Part shown: one piece after another, positions 10,901 through 22,346 of the stretch
How positions within the stretch are numbered: the stretch's first letter is position 1
Layout: each line of letters opens with the position of its first letter
NCBI GenBank assembly: GCA_033065855.1
Contig: JAVXUO010002235.1
Coordinates: forward strand, 1-64,000
Source: Escallonia rubra
Lineage: Eukaryota; Streptophyta; Magnoliopsida; Escalloniales; Escalloniaceae
Length of the DNA: 64,000 nt
Direction: 5' to 3'
Made by a program: the position numbers and the translations under genes
The notes under the pieces: generated by a model
The model's database searches: none
Told to the model about the DNA's origin: nothing
Seen by the model: only the letters and a program-made list of their open reading frames with translations

Positions 10901-12035
10901 TGAGACTACATTACAAAATACTTTAAACGAAAGTCATAAAGCCTAAAAAGCTAAGATGCTCTGTCTGTACTGATAAGTCTGATAAGTCTGCTGCTCTTAT
11001 CTTCTTCCCCTTGACAGAAAGATGCCGTGTCAAGTCTTCTTTATTGTCTTGTCATATTTATCTCTTCTTTTTCTGCCGACGTGATAAGTCTGAAAAGAGA
11101 GATGCTCTAATTGTCTAGTCTGGGGACTAGTCTTCAGCCTTTGGTTCTGTTTCTTCAGTAGTTGGTGCTTCTTCTGAAGATTCACTGGAAATAACAGGGC
11201 TTGGACTTGGTCTCTGAGCGTCTTGAAATAAAGGGTCTTCATAGAATCTGCTATCAGATGTGACAGATTTCTTGAAATCTTCTACTGCCTTGTCTGGCCC
11301 CATCGTGTGAAGTTTAGAACAATTACAAAACTTTAAAAGAATTACAGAAGAAGAAGACAGTCTAGATATATTCAATCAACCTGAATATACTATACAACCT
11401 AATCTAAACAACACTATTCCTGATAGTTTAAAAGAATTAGATATCAGCTTTAACTCTTCCCCTAAAATTCCCAGCATAGATAGAATAGACCCTGAAATAA
11501 ATTATAAAACAACATTAGATCAAAAAATTAACACAGCTATACAAGAAATTGATCAGATTAGAAAAGAACATAAAACTTTAGATGAACAAAATAGATTATT
11601 AGTAGAAGAAATGGAAAGCATACTAGATTCTATAGAATCTGGATTAGCTACTCCTTTGACCCCGGAAGTAGTGGGTTTAGATGACTGGGTTTTGGAAGAA
11701 AGAAGAGAGGTGTATCTCTGTTTCCAGTCATTAGCCTCTAATTCTACAACTTGTATTTGGGCCTTAAGTTGAGCTATTTGAAAATCAAAATGTGATTTCT
11801 CTAAAAGTAAATAGTCTTGTCTTGTTTTTAATATATTATGATGTCTAATTAAGGTATTACATCTTTCGCAATCTTCTATTTTATCTGTATTTGATCTATC
11901 TTGGCAGTCTGGACTAATATAATAATTAGGACCGTAATGGGTTTGCATTAAGGTGGTGGCTTCTTGAAAAGTTATGGTACCTTTGTACCAGGGTAGATTT
12001 TCATTTCCAACTCCTCCTACCATAGCCTCGGGATA
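10901..12035. pseudogene. Mosaic: promoter and viroplasmin tail (minus), coiled-coil piece (plus), viroplasmin middle (minus)
   Basis: About 10900-11310 is promoter plus the C-terminal end of the viroplasmin-like ORF on the minus strand. About 11311-11640 is a plus-strand Glu/Lys/Asn-rich coiled-coil-like piece, possibly a coat N-terminus or virion-associated protein. About 11641-12035 is the viroplasmin middle on the minus strand. Broken; the junctions are sharp. Confidence 0.65.
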
Positions 12036-12992
12036 ATGTGGCCTGAAGACACTAAGTGGACAGCATTTACTACACCTGAAGGTCTATATGAGTGGTTAGT
12101 CATGCCTTTTGGCCTTAAGACTGCACCAAGTATCTTCCAACGTAAAATGGATGATATTTTTAGACCTTATAATGATTTCATTCTAGTATATATAGATGAT
12201 ATTCTAGTTTGTAGTAAAAACGAAACTGAACATTTATCACATTTAGATTTAGTTTTTAAACTTTTTAATAAACATGGTTTAATTCTTAGTAAAAAGAAAG
12301 TAGAACTATTTAAAACAAGTGTAAAATTTTTAGGAATGAAAATAGGAAATGGCAAGATTAAATTACAAGAGCATATAGCTAAAAAGATTTTAGACTTTCC
12401 TGACAAATTAGAAGGTTTAAAACAAATCCAGGCATTCTTAGGATTAGTTAATCAAGCTAGGATGTACTTCAAAGATCTTAGTAAATTAATAGGTCCTCTA
12501 TACAATAAAACCCGTAAAAATGGACAAAGACATTTTAATATAGAAGATATCAGACTCGTTAGAACTATAAAGGAACAGGTTAAAAAATTACCAGACCTCT
12601 ATCTACCCTTAGATACAGATTATCTTATAGTCCAGACAGACGGATGCAAAGATGGATGGGGAGCAGTTTTATACTGCAAACCTAATAAATATAGTAATAA
12701 AAAAGAAGAAAGGATATGTAGATATTCTAGTGGCAAGTATAAAGAGAGTAATCAGTATTTGACTAGTTTAGATTACGAATTACTTGCAATAGTTTACGCC
12801 TTAGAACACTTTAAAGCACTTTTAATATCCAAATATGAGTTTTGCATTAGGATAGATTGTGAAGCCATAGTAAGATATAATAAGAATAAAGATTCTAAAT
12901 ATACCAATAGATGGTTAAAATTTATGACATCCTTAAGTAATTATAGAATAGATAAAATAGAGTGGCAGCATATTAAAGGAGTTGATAATTAG
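12036..12992 (+). pseudogene. Pararetrovirus reverse transcriptase/RNase H fragment
   Basis: An open piece of 318 residues beginning inside the reverse transcriptase (WPEDTKWTAF, YIDDIL) and running through most of RNase H (IVQTDGCKDGWGAVLY). It is nearly identical to the matching parts of 2432-5626 and 14140-16014. It is cut at both ends by junctions with other viral pieces. Confidence 0.8.
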
Positions 12993-13601
12993 TACTTTCA
13001 CAAATGTTTCAGCCATAACAATAGGTATAAACCAGTATTTAAAACATTTAGTTGATTTTTATATATATTACCAAGACTTCGAAGACAACAATTATTATCG
13101 CAGTGAATATATAACACACAGAATTACTAGACCTAATTTTGATAGATTTAGAGCAATAATCGATAGACATGAAGCAACAGCTTTAAGAAACATAACAGAT
13201 CACATAAGTTTTCTACAAATAACTAGTAACATAGACGATACAGATTCTGATAGTTCTAGTAGTAATGAAGAACCCAATAGCTTACATCTTCCAGATTAAT
13301 GACAGATAGAAATTTAAACACTGAGCCTTATCAGGAACCTTTTAGTTTTGATGAAATGATAAACAATTTTAACGTCGATCAACAAACTACTTCAGATATA
13401 TTAGACACCTTTCATAAATTCTATACAGCCTTAGAAACAATAGATCATACAAATGAAAGACTAAAACATTACATAGACACAGATTCCATTACTTTATTAT
13501 ACAATCCCTTATCTTTTTATATAAGATATTTTCTAAACTTAGACTTATTGTTAGAAGACTTTGATATCTTCTTTCAACATCTTATAGGTTTTTATATATA
13601 A
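12993..13601 (+). pseudogene. Two small ORFs of the pararetrovirus, function unknown
   Basis: Two consecutive frames of about 100 residues (12982-13299 and 13299-13601) overlap by one base, as is common in compact viral genomes. The first ends in a Ser/Asp/Glu-rich tail; the second is rich in Asp, Phe and Ile. I do not recognise either; a virion-associated or other accessory protein is possible. Viral origin is inferred from composition and from being flanked on both sides by viral pieces. Confidence 0.45.
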
Positions 13602-13625
13602 TTAAAAGACCACCAGAATAACTCT

Positions 13626-14140
13626 TTATATGCATGTTTCTCTATAATGCATAAATAGTCTAGTTTGACTAAGTTGAGAATGGTGTTGATAAAGTATTTG
13701 AGGGGATATTAAATCTAGTCTATTTTGTCTAAATTGTTCAATTTGTCTATCAATGTCAATTATTTGTTCTAAAGAAACTATGGGTACCGAAGGTGTTCTA
13801 AAAAGTCTAAGAACTCTGTTTTGTAATGTATTTTCATTACGTCTCCTGGTCTCAGTGGCTAAAACTTCTGTTCTAGTCCTATCTTCTATATTTCCTCTTC
13901 CTAAAATATGACTATTGTGACTTGTCATAGACTAAAAATTTCAGATTGTCTTGTGTTTTAAATTTCTTTTTAGGTTTATCTACAGTTACATTATCTAATT
14001 TTTTGCATAAACTGTCTATATCTATTTGAGTTTCTGTTTTAGGATGATCTAGATATGAATTCATTTTAAAAGTTAAAGTATCTATTTTTTCTAAACATTT
14101 TATTAATAACATTATAATAACGTTATCTTGTTTTCTATTA
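13626..14140 (-). pseudogene. Small minus-strand ORF pieces of the pararetrovirus, function unknown
   Basis: An Arg/Gln-rich frame (13626-13928) and a Lys/Asp-rich piece (about 13912-14140) lie in opposite polarity to both neighbours. Composition matches the rest of the block. I find no family motif. The right-hand piece stops where plus-strand protease-region sequence begins at about 14140. Confidence 0.4.
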
Positions 14141-16014
14141 GTTCTGAATATATTACAAATGCCGCTATTATTTTTCTTACACCATGCAACACACAAAGCA
14201 AACCTTATAATCTTAAACAAGCCTTTTGTGCACCCGTTGCACACTCAGAAGGAAAGATAATTTTAGGAATAAATTTTTTAATAAACAACAATAATACGTT
14301 AACAATTACTAAAGACTTCATTCAAATAGCACAAAATGTCACGCATACACCCATTAACATTGACACTCCATCAGAGTACGCTCAGAAGCGTGGTGGGGAA
14401 TATGTTAATATAAAAGGCAAAAACAAAATATGTGAAGACTGTAGTAATGGAAAAACAAATTGTTGCTTAACTAATGTAGATATAAGAAATGAATGTTTAA
14501 GAATAGAAGATAAAAATGAGATAGAAGATAATATAGATCTAGACATTTACAGTCAAGACAGAATTAGCTACAATTTAATAAACTATTTTACAAATAAATA
14601 TGATATTCTTAAAGCAATAGACAAACTCCCTTTTATAGGAGAAGATCCTATCAAACGGTGGGATTTAAACCAAATATATTGTAAGCTTGACATTATAAAT
14701 CCCGATTATATTGTTAAGACTGCCAATATAGAAGCAAGTAGTTTAGATACAGATGACTTTAAAATGCACATTAAAGACCTAACATAATTAAAAGTAATTA
14801 GACCTAGCAATAGTCCTCATAGATCTGCAGCTTTCATAGTTAGAAATCACGCAGAAATACTAAGAGGTAAAAGTAGAATGGTAATAAACTACAAAAGACT
14901 TAACGACAATATAAAAGACGATAGTTATAATATTCCAAACAAGACCTTCCTTTTAAGTAAAATTCAAGGCAAAAAGATTTTTAGCAAATTCGATTGTAAA
15001 TCAGGCTTTTATCAAATTAAAATGTGGCCTGAAGACACTAAGTGGACAGCATTTACTACACCTGAAGGTCTATATGAGTGGTTAGTCATGCCTTTTGGCC
15101 TTAAGACTGCACCAAGTATCTTCCAACGTAAAATGGATGATATTTTTAGACCTTATAATGATTTCATTCTAGTATATATAGATGATATTCTAGTTTGTAG
15201 TAAAAACGAAACTGAACATTTATCACATTTAGATTTAGTTTTTAAACTTTTTAATAAACATGGTTTAATTCTTAGTAAAAAGAAAGTAGAACTATTTAAA
15301 ACAAGTGTAAAATTTTTAGGAATGGAAATAGGAAATGGCAAGATTAAATTGCAAGAGCATATAGCTAAAAAGATTTTAGACTTTCCTGACAAATTAGAAG
15401 GTTTAAAACAAATCCAGGCATTCTTAGGATTAGTTAATCAAGCTAGGATGTACTTCAAAGATCTTAATAAATTAATAGGTCCTCTATACAATAAAACCCG
15501 TAAAAATGGACAAAGACATTTTAATATAGAAGATATCAGACTCGTTAGAACTATAAAGGAACAGGTTAAAAATTTACCAGACCTATACCTACCTTTAGAT
15601 ACAGATTATCTTATAGTCCAGACAGACGGATGCAAAGATGGATGGGGAGCAGTTTTATACTGCAAACCTAATAAATATAGTAATAAAAAAGAACAAAGGA
15701 TATGTAGATATTCTAGTGGCAAGTATAAAGAGAGTAATCAGTATTTGACTAGTTTAGATTACGAATTACTTGCAATAGTTTACGCCTTAGAACACTTTAA
15801 AGCACTTTTAATATCCAAATATGAGTTTTGCATTAGGACAGATTGTGAAGCCATAGTAAGATATAATAAGAATAAAGATTCTAGATATACCAATAGATGG
15901 TTAAAATTTATGACATCCTTAAGTAATTATAGAATAGATAAAATAGAGTGGCAGCATATTAAAGGAGTTGATAACTCCATTGCAGACCTATTATCTAGAA
16001 AAATTTTATCCTAA
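14140..16014 (+). pseudogene. Pararetrovirus pol fragment (end of protease, RT, RNase H), plus strand
   Basis: It begins inside the protease region (TNAAIIFLTPCNTQSK) and runs through reverse transcriptase and RNase H to the same C-terminus (DLLSRKILS) as the minus-strand copy. It is followed by about 195 bp of spacer and the viroplasmin-like ORF, so 14140-18321 keeps the normal gene order pol, viroplasmin, promoter, leader. Broken, lightly, with more than one open piece. Confidence 0.8.
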
Positions 16015-16208
16015 CATTATACAATTTAAAGTAGAATCAGACAATCTTCTTATTCTTTTCACAGCTGGCATCTTCTTCAACTTCTTCCATTCAGACCAGG
16101 CAAGCACAGGTAAATCAGCCTAACCCTATCTTTCCTACACAATTTATTAGCTACATAGATAATTTAGGAAGAAATAGAATAAATTATAACGGTAACAATC
16201 TAGAAGTC

Positions 16209-17396
16209 ATGCACGCTGGATCCAGATTTCAGGTCAAGGATCACAAAATCGGACCCTTTCCAGTAGATCAGCGTACACTATTAGATAATTTATGGCAGTC
16301 CTTTGTTAAAAAAGACAATGGATGGTTCGTTAATACCGTCAATGCTTTAGCTAATTATTTTCATAAAATTAGAGACACTAAAAAATTTAATTTTTATTGT
16401 GTTTTTAAAGGCAGCATGCCAGGGATTTTCAAAACTTATCCCGAGGCTATGGTAGGAGGAGTTGGAAATAAAAAGCTACCCTGGTACAAAGGTACCATAA
16501 CTTTTCAAGAAGCCACCACCTTAATGCAAACCCATTACGGTCCTAATTATTATATTAGTCCAGACTGCCAAGATAGATCAAATACAGATAAAATAGAAGA
16601 TTGCGAAAGATGTAATACCTTAATTAGACATCATAATATATTAAAAACAAGACAAGACTATTTACTTTTAGAGAAATCACATTTTGATTTTCAAATAGCT
16701 CAACTTAAGGCCCAAATACAAGTTGTAGAATTAGAGGCTAATGACTGGAAACAGAGATACACCTCTCTTCTTTCTTCCAAAACCCAGTCATCTAAACCCA
16801 CTACTTCCGGGGTCAAAGGAGTAGCTAATCCAGATTCACAGACTTCTGGTAAAGATAAATCAAGTCCTGTTAAAGTTGGAGGTTTACTCAAAATCTCTGA
16901 AAACCCTTCGAGTTCAGGAAAAAACACTCCTAGTCCAGTTCAACAGGTAGCTGGTAAAGACTTATCAAACCCTGTGAAAGTTGGAGGTTTACTCAAAATC
17001 TCTGAAAATCCATTGAGTTCTGGAGAAAGAACTCCTAGCCCAAAGAAACAGGTATCTGGAAAAGGCAAATTAATCCCTGAAACCCCTGTTTGTTTGGGTA
17101 AAACGGAACTTATAAAAAGAAACAAAAAGAAAGCCAAGAGACAAGCTTATTCAGTTCAGAAGCAGGTAGCAGAAGCATTTGCTGATATTATCAGCAAAAC
17201 TTTTAGCAACATTCACACCTTAGGGTCAGACAAGGCAGTGGAAGATTTTAAGAAATCAATCACATCAGATAGCAGATTCTATGAAGACCCTTTATTTCAA
17301 GACGCTCAAAGACCCAGTCCAAGCCCTATTATTTCTAGTGAATCTTCAGAAGAAGTACCAACTACTGAAGAAACAGAACAGAAGACTGAAGACTAA
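16209..17396 (+). CDS. Viroplasmin/transactivator-like ORF, plus-strand copy
   Basis: A 395-residue open frame of the same length as the minus-strand copy at 1050-2237, with about 15 residue differences by eye. It shows the same plan: an N-terminal segment, the RNase H1-N-like viroplasmin fold, a Cys patch, a coiled-coil-like stretch, and a Ser/Pro/Lys-rich repeat tail with an acidic end. It lies directly upstream of the promoter/leader region. As a piece it looks whole. Confidence 0.8.
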   Translation: MHAGSRFQVKDHKIGPFPVDQRTLLDNLWQSFVKKDNGWFVNTVNALANYFHKIRDTKKFNFYCVFKGSMPGIFKTYPEAMVGGVGNKKLPWYKGTITFQEATTLMQTHYGPNYYISPDCQDRSNTDKIEDCERCNTLIRHHNILKTRQDYLLLEKSHFDFQIAQLKAQIQVVELEANDWKQRYTSLLSSKTQSSKPTTSGVKGVANPDSQTSGKDKSSPVKVGGLLKISENPSSSGKNTPSPVQQVAGKDLSNPVKVGGLLKISENPLSSGERTPSPKKQVSGKGKLIPETPVCLGKTELIKRNKKKAKRQAYSVQKQVAEAFADIISKTFSNIHTLGSDKAVEDFKKSITSDSRFYEDPLFQDAQRPSPSPIISSESSEEVPTTEETEQKTED

Positions 17397-18321
17397 TCTC
17401 CAGACTAGACAAATAAAGCATCTCTCTTTTTAGACTTATCACATCTGCAAGAAAAGAAGAGATAAAAGAAGACAAGACTACATAGAAGACCATTCTCTGC
17501 ATCAGCATCCGCAGCAGCAACTTTCTGTCAAAAGAAAGAAGGCTTGACACGGAATCTCTTTGTCATGAGAATAAAGACAAGAACAGCAGGCTTATCAGTA
17601 CAGACAGAGCATCTTAGCTTTTTAGGCTTACTATTTACTTTTTAGGCTTTATGACTTTCGTTTAAAGTATTTTGTAATGTAGTCCCATAAACAGACAGAG
17701 CATCTTAGCTTTTTAGGCTTACTATTTACTTTTTTAGGCTTTATGACTTTCGTTTAAAGTATTTTGTAATGTAGTCCCATAAAGATTTTTCGTCCAGTAG
17801 TATACCTGTAAAGTCTAGGAAAGCATGTAAAGCCCTGTAGCTAGCTTTCTTCTGCCTATATAATGAGGCAGAATTCATTTGTACAAACACGAAGTTTTCA
17901 ATTGCAATCAAGCATTCCTTCTCTCAAAAATCTCTCTGCCTTTCATATGCTATCTTACCTTTCCATATAAACATCACGAGTTCAAGTTCAAGTACTTAGC
18001 AATTTTCCAGTAAGTCTTTCACTTATTTAAACTTGTTTAATATTCTGGGGTGAAAACGCTCTAAGGTGAAAAGCATTCTATGAACTGAAATGGGTTATCT
18101 CAGAGTCTAATATGACTAAAAACAACTTAATATAGTCTTGATTAGAAATCATATGGCATTTACTTGGGAAAGAGAGACTCTTTTAAAATGTTTTGTTTTA
18201 AAAAATGATTATGCTTACTCCAGGTTTTTGCCAGTTTTAAATCAATCATGCTTTTAAACGGACTTCCAGAGTCTTCTTTATGGGTTTAAAACAATAGTGG
18301 GAGCGAGTCGTTCAGGGTTAT
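17397..18321 (+). promoter_or_regulatory. Pararetrovirus promoter and leader, plus-strand copy
   Basis: After the viroplasmin-like ORF come two enhancer-like direct repeats about 90 bp apart (about 17605-17785). Next is a TATATAA motif at 17857-17863 inside a short inverted repeat (TTCTGCCT...AGGCAGAA), then the leader. The leader is interrupted at 18322 by the solo LTR and resumes at 21887. The layout resembles the single intergenic promoter of Caulimoviridae; activity is not shown. Confidence 0.7.
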
Positions 18322-21300
18322 TGTAATACCCCGAATCCTAGAGTGCTCTTCATAAATTAAAGTATCATTTTAGCGACAAATTTAAATTCATCTTATTGAT
18401 TATATAATTTGTCTTGGCGACGATATATTTTTTTTAATTTTTTTTAACGGCAACGTAAACTTTTAACGATAAATTTATCTTAAGCATTGGTATATATTTC
18501 TAAAGCGACATTTAAACTTTTTGATAACGGTGTATTTACTAGCGACTAGTTGTCCAACAGGATGACGCAGCAAAACATGTATCAATTTTCCCAACACATC
18601 ACGTATCCTAAATATTTTAATATGGACCATATTTTTATAGGTATTTGGGTTAGAAGCTTTAGCGACAAATGAGGAGTAGGGTTATTTTTCTGTCAGACTA
18701 GGGTTTTAATTTTCACATTGTATATACCCTTTTCATGAGAACGCAGCCAGCAAAGTATCTCTGGCCGCCTACCACATACACCCACGCGTAGAGAGAGAAG
18801 GATGATCAGAGAGAGGGATCGGGGACTCTATCCGGCGAAGCTTTCCGGTAAGATTTCAATAACCTACGTTATTTTTCAGTGTATATACATGTACATATAG
18901 TGGGTTCAGGGAATTGATCGTATACGGGTTTGTGGTTTCGGAAGTATGGTAGCGGTAATGTATTTCTGTGTATTGTGTAAGTGTGCGGGTTGCGTGGGCT
19001 ATATATGTTGGTAGCTGCGTGAATCTATGCCTAAGTGTGCGGGTGTTTGAGAGTGCGGTGAGTGTGTTTGGTGTTTACATGTGACTGTGTTGTGGTTGCA
19101 AAATGTGGCAAAGTGCAGGGAAAAGGGAAGCTGTGCGGTGCTGGTGTTCATTGTGCGTGGACCTGGTGCAAAAGAAAGGGACTGTATGGAAACTTCCACT
19201 TCTGATCTGGGCTGAGTGACTGGGAGTGTACGTATGCCGTGGTGTGTGGATTGCTAAGCACAGCCGTGTATATGCTCATGTATGAATTGTGGTGAGCTGT
19301 GCATCTGCGGTGTATTTGCGTGTGTTGCGTGAGTGAATTTATGTGTGCCTTTTTGGTATGGTGAACTGGTGTAGTGTAGGGTGCTTAATGGGTTTAAATT
19401 CTTGAATGTGTGAGATGTGTACATATGTGGAATATACAGTGAGTGAGATGGAAATTTTACCTGGGTAGTGCAGGCATGATGTGTGTGTGTGCTTGAGGTT
19501 AGATGGGTGAAATGGAAGAAGAAAAAGGGGCTGGCTCTGTGCCTTGCGATGGGTGTGACCGTGTGTATATATGGGTATATCTATATGTGTTAGTGGTGTT
19601 CAAAGAGAGAGGAGAGGAACCTGTGATGTGCATGTGGGTTTAGAGGAAGAGACGATATAGAGAGAGGGAGTGAATTGAAATGGGTGCAAAGAGGGAAGCT
19701 AGTGTGAATGTGTGTTTTAATGTGTGGGCTGTGAGGTGCGTGGAATGGAAGTGAGCGCAAGACAGGCATGAGGGGCTGCCTTGGAACTGAAGTGTTTGTT
19801 GTGTGGCTGAAGGTACAGGTATTTACACTACATATGTGAAACTCTGTGTGTGAGTGCTTGAAAATGGAGAGTGACGTGAGTGTTTGAATGTATATGTGCG
19901 TGTGTCATTAGTGTGGGTATAGCTGTGTGTGAGGGTGTAGTTTAGGTGAAGAAGCAGAAGCACTGCTGGTTGTGGGTGTGGAATGCATACGTGTTCTAAA
20001 ATGTTGAGTGTGGTGTTTTTATGTGAGATGTGAGAATGTTAATGAGTGTAAAGTAAGAACAAAAAGTGGGCTGATCTATGTGAGGGTAATTTCTGGGTTT
20101 TGGACAGCAGATAAGAAGAAGAAGAAGGGTGATGAGCAGTAATGGGTCTAAGCAGTTAAAGTGGTACACTGTGCATGAACAGTGTATCACGTGATTGTTG
20201 AGTATCTTGTGACTGTTCAAAAATGCTAAACCTTTACAGGAATATTCCTAGGGAAATATTAGAATTGCTGTTAAAATTTCAGATTTTTCTGATATCATTT
20301 GATATTTTTAATATTTTCTGGAAGTTCAGTGACTCTAAATTTAGTTTGGAGCCCTTAAACCCTGAAAGTGTTCTGGGAAAATTATAGTAACGTTTTTATA
20401 GTATAATAAAGACTCAGTATAAATTTGGTGATTTTTAGAGTTCATTTGCTATCATTTCTCTATCGCATTGGATTTGACAAAATGAAAAATTTTAAAATAG
20501 TTTTAATGCCTTTTAATTTCTAATTTCAATTTCAGAAATTTTTATAAGTCTTCTAAAGCTATTACAAAAATTATGAGCCTTTATTTCCAGCTAGAAGAAA
20601 TTTTGGCAATTTATTGGTTTTAGTGTATTTAAGGAATTTATTTTTTTATTAAAAAATAATAAAACATATTCAAAAATTATATTTTTATCCCATATGCTAT
20701 ATTAAGCTATAAATAATGTTAAAAGAACGATTAGAACATTTTTGGGATATTTCTGAGTCTCGGGACGTGTGACGAACTTCGGGGTAGGTTGGCCGTATGA
20801 GAAACCGCTCCGAGTTTCATCATATCTGGGTAGAGAAATGAGTGTGCTATGAATAATTATATTAATATTTTAATGTAGTAGTATGAATATGTGTTCTGAT
20901 AAATGACTGCCAACCTAGGTTAACCTCGAGGAATTTGGTCGAGAGCGTTTTAGCTTCAGCCCTTGGATTGAGGTAAGGGATTTTCATCCGAACCTAACTC
21001 CTCTATTTGATTCATATGTTATTCTGATTTGCTATCGTTATTTCTTTGGACTCAATTATAATTGTGATGAAATTGTATCGATTGTCATTAATAACCTTTG
21101 TTTGAGCCTGACACGTTTATTGAAAATCTCTTTTGATGCTCAGTACTTATTTCTCTTTGAGTGTTGATTTGTTCATTGTAATATCGCTTATTGCATTCTG
21201 CATATTGGCATGAGGTAGTGTATTGAGGAGTTATAAGGATGGTCTGTATCGGGGGTGATATAAGGATGGTCTGTTATTGTCGGGAAATGCTAGTACCTTG

Positions 21301-21886
21301 AGGGTCTAGCTAGAGTTCATATGCATATGTAACCATATTGTTATTGAGCACTGTCTGTGTGGCTTTGCTAAGTGTTACCCTGCACTGCCTGTGTGGCTTT
21401 GCAATATACTCATGTCCAATATCATCTGCATTGCTTCAGTGAAATCGAAAGTGCATTTATTGAATTTTGAATTGCGAAATTGAAAATATCGTTTCTATGT
21501 TGTCATTGACATAACCATCTGACCAAATCATTTGTAATCTTACTGAATTTTGAGCGACCTTACTGAGCTCTCAAAAGCTCACTCCCTTTTCTGTTCCTTT
21601 CTGCAGGAAATAACCGTCAGTAAGATTTTGGGACGGACGAGCGTAAATCTTAGAGTAGATTATGTTTTTAGAATGTTGTTATTTGAGCCTTGTTAGAGAA
21701 CCATCATGTAATTTGATAATTTAAGTACTTTATTATTGTTTTGAGACGGTTTGTTAAGTTAGTTGATGGACTGTAGTGCTCCGATATGAATGTTGTTGGG
21801 TTATCTTTAGTAGTACTGAATTGATTGGACAATTGAGGATTCGATGGAATGATCGGATAATGCTCCTGAAATTTCGGGGCGTTACA
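18322..21886. mobile_element. Solo LTR (3565 bp) inserted in the pararetrovirus leader
   Basis: Ends are TGTAATACCCCGAA and TTTCGGGGCGTTACA, an imperfect inverted pair with the TG...CA termini of LTRs. A perfect 5-bp target duplication, GTTAT, flanks it (18317-18321 and 21887-21891). The empty site is visible in other viral copies (for example around 5862). No gag or pol is inside: the 5' half is GT-rich, the 3' half AT-rich. Length and end sequence resemble long LTRs of Ty3/Gypsy chromoviruses (Tekay/Del type), but that lineage is a guess. It is younger than the viral integration. Short ORFs inside have no recognisable product. Confidence 0.85.
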
Positions 21887-22285
21887 GTTATTGCCGAGCG
21901 ATGGCGTTGAAAGCCCGCAGACTAACGCATGCCCTGAGTTTTTTGCCTAAAGAGAAAACTTTGGTAGTTCAACCCAGCATCCTGAGATTTAATCTAGTTA
22001 GAACCTACCCAGCATCCTGAAATTTTAAAAATAAATCTTCGATAAAGACTCTCTCTCTCTCTCTAAAGTTTTTGCCGTGTTTTTTCTGAATCATCTCAAT
22101 ATTCCGCTTCGTTTTAATCAATATTATACTTATATCCACGATGGATCTCGGTCTAACCGGGGACTTCTTGTTTTCCGATCCTGATTAGTTGACGGATACC
22201 AGACGTCGATATGCCACTGGCAGATCCGCAAGGATTGACGATTGGTTTAACGAAGTCACAAAATCTAATCGGAGCAATTTGTTTT
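21887..22285 (+). other. Remainder of the pararetrovirus leader and right edge of the viral block
   Basis: Continues the leader broken by the solo LTR. It includes the short ORF start near 21900, the CTCTCT stretch, and a terminal segment of about 120 bp also seen at the 6150 junction. Similarity to other copies ends at about 22285, where AT-rich DNA begins. Confidence 0.7.
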
Positions 22286-22309
22286 CCGGCCAAAAAACCC
22301 CCCCATTTT

Positions 22310-22311
<2 letters not shown>

Positions 22312-22343
<32 letters not shown>
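22312..22343. repeat. (TA)n microsatellite
   Basis: About 16 TA units just outside the right edge of the viral block. Confidence 0.9.

Positions 22344-22346
<3 letters not shown>

Larger units (their letters stand above)
1..22285. mobile_element. Endogenous pararetrovirus (Caulimoviridae) block, multi-copy and rearranged
   Basis: Several partial copies of one Caulimoviridae genome lie side by side in both orientations. Recognisable parts are a coat-protein/zinc-knuckle region, aspartic protease, reverse transcriptase and RNase H, a viroplasmin/transactivator-like ORF, and a promoter with a leader. No integrase is seen, as expected for this family. Order on one strand is pol, viroplasmin-like ORF, promoter, leader, which fits integration from a circular genome. 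The block is broken by many internal rearrangements (at least ten junctions visible by eye), although individual ORFs remain long. Two viroplasmin copies differ at only about 15 of 395 residues, so the block looks young. A viroplasmin ORF argues against a badnavirus; I cannot assign the genus. The right edge is near 22285; the left edge is outside the window. Confidence 0.9.

Noticed and set aside
12982-13928. Host genes encoded by the small ORFs
   Set aside because: They are flanked by viral pieces on both sides, share viral composition, and have no introns or host-family motifs.
18999-20220. Short minus-strand frames inside the solo LTR
   Set aside because: Low-complexity GT-rich DNA; an LTR is not expected to encode protein and no motif is seen.
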